Below are positions 33,917 to 37,769 of a DNA stretch of 37,769 bases, piece after piece. The position numbers were made by a program, and so were the translations under genes. Each line of letters begins with the position of its first letter. The stretch's first letter is position 1. This stretch comes from DASYSA01 sp036003885. GTDB lineage: Bacteria; Acidobacteriota; Blastocatellia; UBA7656. The notes beneath the pieces are model-generated. The model was not told where the DNA came from, ran no database searches, and saw only the letters and a program-made list of their open reading frames with translations. The stretch covers positions 1-37,769 of the forward strand of contig DASYSA010000655.1 in assembly GCA_036003885.1 (NCBI GenBank), given 5' to 3'.

Positions 33917-35410
33917 TCAACTTCCAAACAAAGACTGCAGCACGGTGCGAATCACGAAGAATGAGAAGAACGCGTAGAATGCGGCGCAAGCGAGCAAACT
34001 CAGTTCCCGCCATAATGCCGGCCTCAGGGCTTTCGGCAGAAAACGTCGGTTGACCAGGAAAATCTGCACGCCCGCAATCGCCAAAACAATCCCGGCGATG
34101 TTCGCCACAATCGTAAAGAGCTTCATCGGAGATGCCAGCCTGATCGCCAGGACCCCCCACAGTGAGAACGCCAGCAGCGTTCCATAGTAGATTCTCTGAA
34201 TGCGCCCGCCCTTCCAATCTCGCAGTGTCTTGCTGGACATCCACAAAGCATCAGTGACTGTTCGAACGAGGATATCGGTGTTTCCGAGTTGGGTTTTGAA
34301 CAACAGCCAAAACCCGTTGAACAAAGTGAGGAACCAGAATCCGGGCCAAATTTTTTCGGACAGGTACTTCGCTTGATAGGCGCCCGCACCCAATCCCTGC
34401 ATATCAGTCCCCGCCGGAATCACGTAGGTAGCCAGGTTGACGTTGAGGTACATGCCTAAGAAGCAGAAAAGACCCCACACCCATATCTGGTCGGCGTGCA
34501 CGTATCGAATCCACTCTCTCCAGCGGGCCAGGTTCGTTTCCGTCGGCTCAAACACTTTGCCAATGTGCGAAAGCTGAACCTGGGTTCCGCCCACCGCGCT
34601 GGGGATGGCGCCAACCAACGAACCCATTCCGAAGCCCTTATCTCGGACCCAGTTCGTCACAGTCAGGTTGCCCATTCCGCCCGAACCTGCGGTAGCGGCG
34701 AGAGCGCCAATAAGACCCCAGTCAATCGGGCTGCTCAAGCCAGTCAACTTGAAGAATCCCACGAAGGTAGTCCACCAGTGCGCCAACGGAACGTACGCAG
34801 CGTTTACAAAAAACAGAAAGCCAAAGACAACCGCAAGCATCGTCCAGGCGAAGTACTCGAGCATCCTCTCGATCGTTCCCCCGAATGAAAGGATGAATAC
34901 TACCGCTACTATCAGCGCGGTAGCGGTCCATGCGAGGCTCTCTCGGTCCGACGCCCCCGCGAGGCGTCCGGCCCATGCGCTAATCAGAGTCGCGGCGGCG
35001 CTGCCGGCCAGCGCAGGCCAGCCCAGTTGAAAAAAACCAAGCACCAGATAAAACCCCGCCCAGAATCTTGGCCCGGGCTTCAGGCGCATGATCCCGCCGT
35101 ATATCGGCTCGCCGGTATAGAGTGTGTAGCGAATGGCCTCCAGGTTGAACACGACCTGCAGGGCGATTGCGACGGTTACGATGAGGAATATTGAACTGGA
35201 ATACTTGACCGCGGCTGCCGGCCCTACAAGCCACTCTCCCCCGCCAATGGATGTCGCGGCCATCACCGCGCCGGGACCGATGACTTTTAGCAGGTTTCGA
35301 AGACCGAAGGGTGGAGGCGCCGGCAACTCTGCTACTTCCCAGGCCGGCAATTCGCCGTGATCAAGATCGGAGACAACACTGCCCGAAGGACCGCTTGATG
35401 CCTCAGTCAT
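33917..35410 (-). CDS. Divergent Nramp-family transporter lacking the canonical metal-binding motifs
   Basis: A roughly 497-residue transporter with about 11-12 helices and an Nramp-like layout: helix 1 starts LLKVIGPGAVMAATSIGGGE, and helix 6 has GAIPSAVGGTQVQLSH followed by IGKVF. In classical Nramp metal transporters, helix 1 carries DPGN and helix 6 carries MPH; here the equivalent positions read SIGGGE and IPSAVGG. Both metal-liganding sets are therefore missing, and the cargo may not be Mn or Fe. I prefer the ATG at 35410 to the TTG at 35431. It lies inside the polysaccharide cluster, 55 bp after wecB and 6 bp before the wzy-like gene, hinting that it is cotranscribed and perhaps linked to polymer function. 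Confidence 0.82.
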   Translation of the reverse strand: MTEASSGPSGSVVSDLDHGELPAWEVAELPAPPPFGLRNLLKVIGPGAVMAATSIGGGEWLVGPAAAVKYSSSIFLIVTVAIALQVVFNLEAIRYTLYTGEPIYGGIMRLKPGPRFWAGFYLVLGFFQLGWPALAGSAAATLISAWAGRLAGASDRESLAWTATALIVAVVFILSFGGTIERMLEYFAWTMLAVVFGFLFFVNAAYVPLAHWWTTFVGFFKLTGLSSPIDWGLIGALAATAGSGGMGNLTVTNWVRDKGFGMGSLVGAIPSAVGGTQVQLSHIGKVFEPTETNLARWREWIRYVHADQIWVWGLFCFLGMYLNVNLATYVIPAGTDMQGLGAGAYQAKYLSEKIWPGFWFLTLFNGFWLLFKTQLGNTDILVRTVTDALWMSSKTLRDWKGGRIQRIYYGTLLAFSLWGVLAIRLASPMKLFTIVANIAGIVLAIAGVQIFLVNRRFLPKALRPALWRELSLLACAAFYAFFSFFVIRTVLQSLFGS

Positions 35411-35465
35411 AGCGCCGGAGTTTAGTCGCAAGCCCCAGATATTTCAAGCACCTGGGAAACGTCAG

Positions 35466-36575
35466 CTATGCGATCGCTCTGCTCGCTTCCTCGATTGCGT
35501 CCACTATCCGGCCTGCGGTGCGGCCGTCCCAAAACTCGGGCACACGTCCCCGAGGTCTGGGATTGTCGAGTGCGGCGAGAGCTTCGCGCTTGATGACTTC
35601 CGGATCGCTGCCCACCAACAGGTTTGTTCCTTCGGTGACGGTGACCGGCCGCTCGGTGTTCCGCCTCAACGTGAGGCACGGGATCCCCAATGCGGTTGTC
35701 TCCTCCTGGATCCCGCCGCTGTCGGTCAGGACGAGCCGGCTGTTGCTGTAGAGTTGAAGAAAGTCGAGGTAGCCCAGCGGCTCGGCAAGTATCAGGTTTT
35801 TTTGCCTCGACAGAGTCTCCATAAACCCGAACTCTTCAAGGCGCGCGCGAGTGCGAGGATGAACGGGAAAGACGATCGGGAGTTGCTGCTGGACAACATC
35901 GAGTGCGTCGAGGATACCGGCCAGGGTCTCGCGTTGATCTACGTTCGACGGCCGGTGCAGCGTCATCGCGCAAAAGCGGCCTGGCTCCACGCCGAATCTT
36001 TCGATGGCGGTCGAGGTGCGCGCGCGTTCCAGGTTACGACGAAGAGTGTCGATCATGACATTTCCCACGAACCGGATCTTGTTGGGCGCAATCCCTTCGC
36101 GGAGCAGGTTCTCATCGGCGTCGCGGGAGGGCGTCAGCAAGAGGTCTGCTAGCGCATCAGTGACCAGGCGATTCACTTCTTCGGGCATCGTTCGGTCGCG
36201 GCTTCGGAGCCCGGCTTCGACGTGGGCAACTTTCACGAGCAGTTTGGAAGCTACCAGGGTTGCGGCCATCGTCGAGTTGACGTCTCCCACAACCACGACC
36301 CAATCAGGCTTGTGTTTTTCGAGGACGGGTTCGAATGCCATCATTATGCGCGCGGTTTGTTGAGCGTGCGAGGCAGAGCCGACTTCGAGGTCGATGTCCG
36401 GGCCGGGCATCTGAAGGTCATCGAAGAACGAGTCGCTCATCGACTGGTCGTAGTGCTGCCCGGTGTGGACGAGGAGAGATTCGATGCGATCGGCGCGGCG
36501 GCGCATCTCGTCGATGACCGGGGCTATTTTCATGAAGTTCGGCCTCGCGCCGACGACGTTGATTATTCGGAGCAT
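35466..36575 (-). CDS. wecB: UDP-N-acetylglucosamine 2-epimerase (non-hydrolysing)
   Basis: Converts UDP-GlcNAc to UDP-ManNAc for surface polysaccharides. The 369-residue length is normal for the WecB family. Visible motifs: NVVGARPNFMKIAP at the start, HTGQHYDQSMSDSFFDDL, VVVGDVNSTMA, HVEAGLRSRDRTMPEEVNR, and the substrate-binding end DSGGIQEETTALGIPC followed by LRRNTERPVTV. I chose the ATG at 36575; a TTG at 36596 would add seven residues. It is the first gene in the direction of transcription of the polysaccharide cluster, so its product probably supplies a ManNAc-derived sugar to the glycosyltransferases. The cluster promoter should be upstream, at about 36600-36770. Confidence 0.95.
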   Translation of the reverse strand: MLRIINVVGARPNFMKIAPVIDEMRRRADRIESLLVHTGQHYDQSMSDSFFDDLQMPGPDIDLEVGSASHAQQTARIMMAFEPVLEKHKPDWVVVVGDVNSTMAATLVASKLLVKVAHVEAGLRSRDRTMPEEVNRLVTDALADLLLTPSRDADENLLREGIAPNKIRFVGNVMIDTLRRNLERARTSTAIERFGVEPGRFCAMTLHRPSNVDQRETLAGILDALDVVQQQLPIVFPVHPRTRARLEEFGFMETLSRQKNLILAEPLGYLDFLQLYSNSRLVLTDSGGIQEETTALGIPCLTLRRNTERPVTVTEGTNLLVGSDPEVIKREALAALDNPRPRGRVPEFWDGRTAGRIVDAIEEASRAIA

Positions 36576-36773
36576 CGAGTGAATTCCACGCGGCAATTAG
36601 ACCACGACCTACAAAGCCAAAGAAGCAACGACGAGAAAATATAACACAGGAGAAATCGCGCCTGCTTTGATTGTGGCGGCTCCGCGGAATGAATGGCTGA
36701 AGCCGGGCGCGCTCCAAACGATTTCTTATGGAGGTCGTCGCCATTCAACTGAAGAGTTGGTTGAACAATCGAA

Positions 36774-36809
36774 AGACCGCTGACCATACGGTTGACTGGT
36801 CAGCGGTCT
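36774..36809 (-). terminator. Strong hairpin terminator after the secreted-protein gene
   Basis: A perfect 13-bp inverted repeat, agaccgctgacca (36774-36786) and tggtcagcggtct (36797-36809), with a 10-nt loop. On the minus strand it follows the 36864-37355 gene by 54 bp and is followed by a T-rich run (tttcgattgtt), as in an intrinsic terminator. It would also isolate the wecB cluster from the gene pair above. Confidence 0.75.
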
Positions 36810-36863
36810 ATTGTACTTCTCATACTACTTCGATGCCTTCGTGTTGGGCGCTGCCCCGACGAG

Positions 36864-37355
36864 TCATTGTATTGGTTCCACACGTATTCGCCTGGCAACA
36901 GAAGTAGCACCATTGTATCCTGCGAGCAGAATTCCGCTGGGGAATTGTCTTATCTCTACTTCCTCTTCGGACGTGGCCTCATCATTGGTAAAGTTGAGTC
37001 TTATTCTTGATCGAACGTGCAATGTTGCGACGATTTGACCCTCGGGATTCAGTATGAATCTGACGAAGGTCGTATTGAATCTTCCGCCGCCCGCATACTC
37101 CCACGAACCATGGGCGTTTGTGGGGGTGTTATCCGTGAAAACGAATCCTCCTCCCGCGTCATAAGTGACAAGCCCTTCAACTGTTGCAGGGGCAGCAGGC
37201 GGGCGGTTAGGCCCTAAGTTCCCCGAGATTCTCCAGGATCCCTCTATTGCCCTCTTATTTGATTGGCCTGCCTGAGATTGACCCTGGAGGGTTACGCCCG
37301 ACGTCAACGTAACAACTGCAATGACTAATGCGATATACCTGCTTCGACTACTCAT
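36864..37355 (-). CDS. Secreted 163-residue protein of unknown function
   Basis: A small exported protein with a signal peptide (SRYIALVIAVVTLTSGVTLQ, cleaved near GQSQA). The mature part is beta-rich: an opening IEGSWRISGNLG, TYDAGGGFVFTD, AHGSWEYAGGGRFNTTFVRF, then VATLHVRSRIRLNFTNDEA and a basic end. The shape suggests a small lipocalin-like or beta-barrel protein, but no family is firmly recognised. A good Shine-Dalgarno (gggagg) lies 6 bp before the ATG. The upstream CxxC-protein gene overlaps it by 8 bp, so the two are cotranscribed. A terminator follows. Confidence 0.75.
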   Translation of the reverse strand: MSSRSRYIALVIAVVTLTSGVTLQGQSQAGQSNKRAIEGSWRISGNLGPNRPPAAPATVEGLVTYDAGGGFVFTDNTPTNAHGSWEYAGGGRFNTTFVRFILNPEGQIVATLHVRSRIRLNFTNDEATSEEEVEIRQFPSGILLAGYNGATSVARRIRVEPIQ

Positions 37356-37683
37356 GATTTTCCTCCCTTTCAGATTGATTGAGTATCCTGTGAATGCTAT
37401 TTGCGGGTGGGCTATTATCCTGATCTATTGAACCGGCCCGCACTAACGAATCCAGACAGACGAATGAGAGACCACCACCTATTTCGATCAAATGGAGCCG
37501 CCCAGTCTCCACTTGTCGTTGCGCTGCATCCGCGGTCAAGCCTGACATACAGGCATCATTCAAACTGATTACGGCTGTCTGCTTGCCACAGCGTGCGCAC
37601 CAGACGTGGTACAGGTTGCCGCGCTCCTTGATGACCAGAACTTCATGGGTCTCGACGGTGATCCGGGTTTTTCTTTCTTTCAC
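37348..37683 (-). CDS. Small CxxC / excisionase-like protein
   Basis: A 111-residue protein starting at GTG 37683, chosen because ggagg lies 4 bp upstream; an ATG at 37710 would add nine residues and has no Shine-Dalgarno. It begins with a basic KERKTRITVETHEVLVIKER, then a single zinc-type pair in WCARCGKQT, followed by a degenerate MerR/excisionase-like helix section (LTADAAQRQVETGRLHLIE) and a strand ending FVCLDSLVRA. I associate this kind of short protein with Acidobacteriota, but its function is not known; a DNA-binding role is inferred. It overlaps the secreted-protein start by 8 bp, indicating translational coupling. Confidence 0.72.
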   Translation of the reverse strand: MKERKTRITVETHEVLVIKERGNLYHVWCARCGKQTAVISLNDACMSGLTADAAQRQVETGRLHLIEIGGGLSFVCLDSLVRAGSIDQDNSPPANSIHRILNQSEREENHE

Positions 37684-37769
37684 AGCGCCTCCGAAGTTTT
37701 GCTGCCCCATGGGTATTCGGCTATACTCCGTCCGAGCTCTATTTCTATTGGCGACTTCTGCCGTACGCA

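Noticed and set aside
19597..36575. Exosortase/PEP-CTERM type of polysaccharide cluster
   Set aside because: AsnB-like and heparinase-like genes occur in such clusters, but no exosortase, PEP-CTERM protein or typical companion genes are in the window.

Overview
The window looks like chromosomal DNA of a moderately GC-rich, Gram-negative-type bacterium, most likely an acidobacterium of the Blastocatellia kind. This is inferred from three things: a 1142-residue Oar-like TonB-dependent receptor with an N-terminal carboxypeptidase-regulatory-like domain, a small CxxC/excisionase-like protein of a type I associate with that phylum (37348-37683), and many intergenic 7-nt-periodic repeats. No rRNA, tRNA, CRISPR array, phage gene or transposase gene was seen.

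Layout. (1) 3-1311, plus strand: the 3' part of a HupE/UreJ membrane protein, then a DUF433/DUF5615 toxin-antitoxin-like pair. (2) 1396-8663, minus strand: a small saccharide-utilisation locus of TonB receptor, GH3 beta-glucosidase and GH144-type 'glucoamylase'; the enzyme pair suggests beta-1,2-glucans or related beta-glucans. (3) 9138-17651: housekeeping and scattered genes, namely folD, a secreted BNR/sialidase-fold propeller, fmt, an exported GH13 alpha-amylase/cyclomaltodextrinase, rlmN, a DUF4177-like protein and a family-2 O-methyltransferase. (4) 17986-19581: a 531-residue protein of unknown function with a C-terminal PD-(D/E)XK-like motif. (5) 36575 down to 19597, minus strand: a Wzx/Wzy-type surface-polysaccharide cluster in the order wecB, Nramp-like transporter, Wzy/O-antigen ligase, heparinase II/III-like protein, asnB-type amidotransferase, Wzx-like flippase, small basic protein, SAM methyltransferase, two glycosyltransferases, and a membrane-embedded spermidine-synthase-like protein. 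(6) 36864-37683, minus strand: a small CxxC protein overlapping a secreted protein, ending at a strong hairpin terminator.

In the cluster, WecB would supply a ManNAc-type sugar nucleotide, the glycosyltransferases and methyltransferase would build and decorate the lipid-linked repeat unit, the flippase would move it across the membrane, and the Wzy-like protein would polymerise or ligate it. The heparinase-like and AsnB-like proteins probably trim or amidate the polymer. No outer-membrane export (Wza/Wzc) or initiating phosphoglycosyltransferase gene lies in the window.

The most unusual content is non-coding. Seven loci (about 4968, 10144, 11827, 15029, 23551, 28077 and 30247) each carry runs of exactly 7-nt units. 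At every locus the run is present as two inverted arms around a short unique centre, and the heptamer differs from locus to locus. The largest has 35 consecutive units with no indel. These arrays run into the ends of coding sequences, abut start codons, and in places appear to replace ribosome-binding sites. Separate repeats are a dispersed 19-bp GGGGTCAGGCCCTCGATTT motif (tandemly duplicated inside the wzy-like gene) and a 157-bp element with perfect 14-bp terminal inverted repeats.
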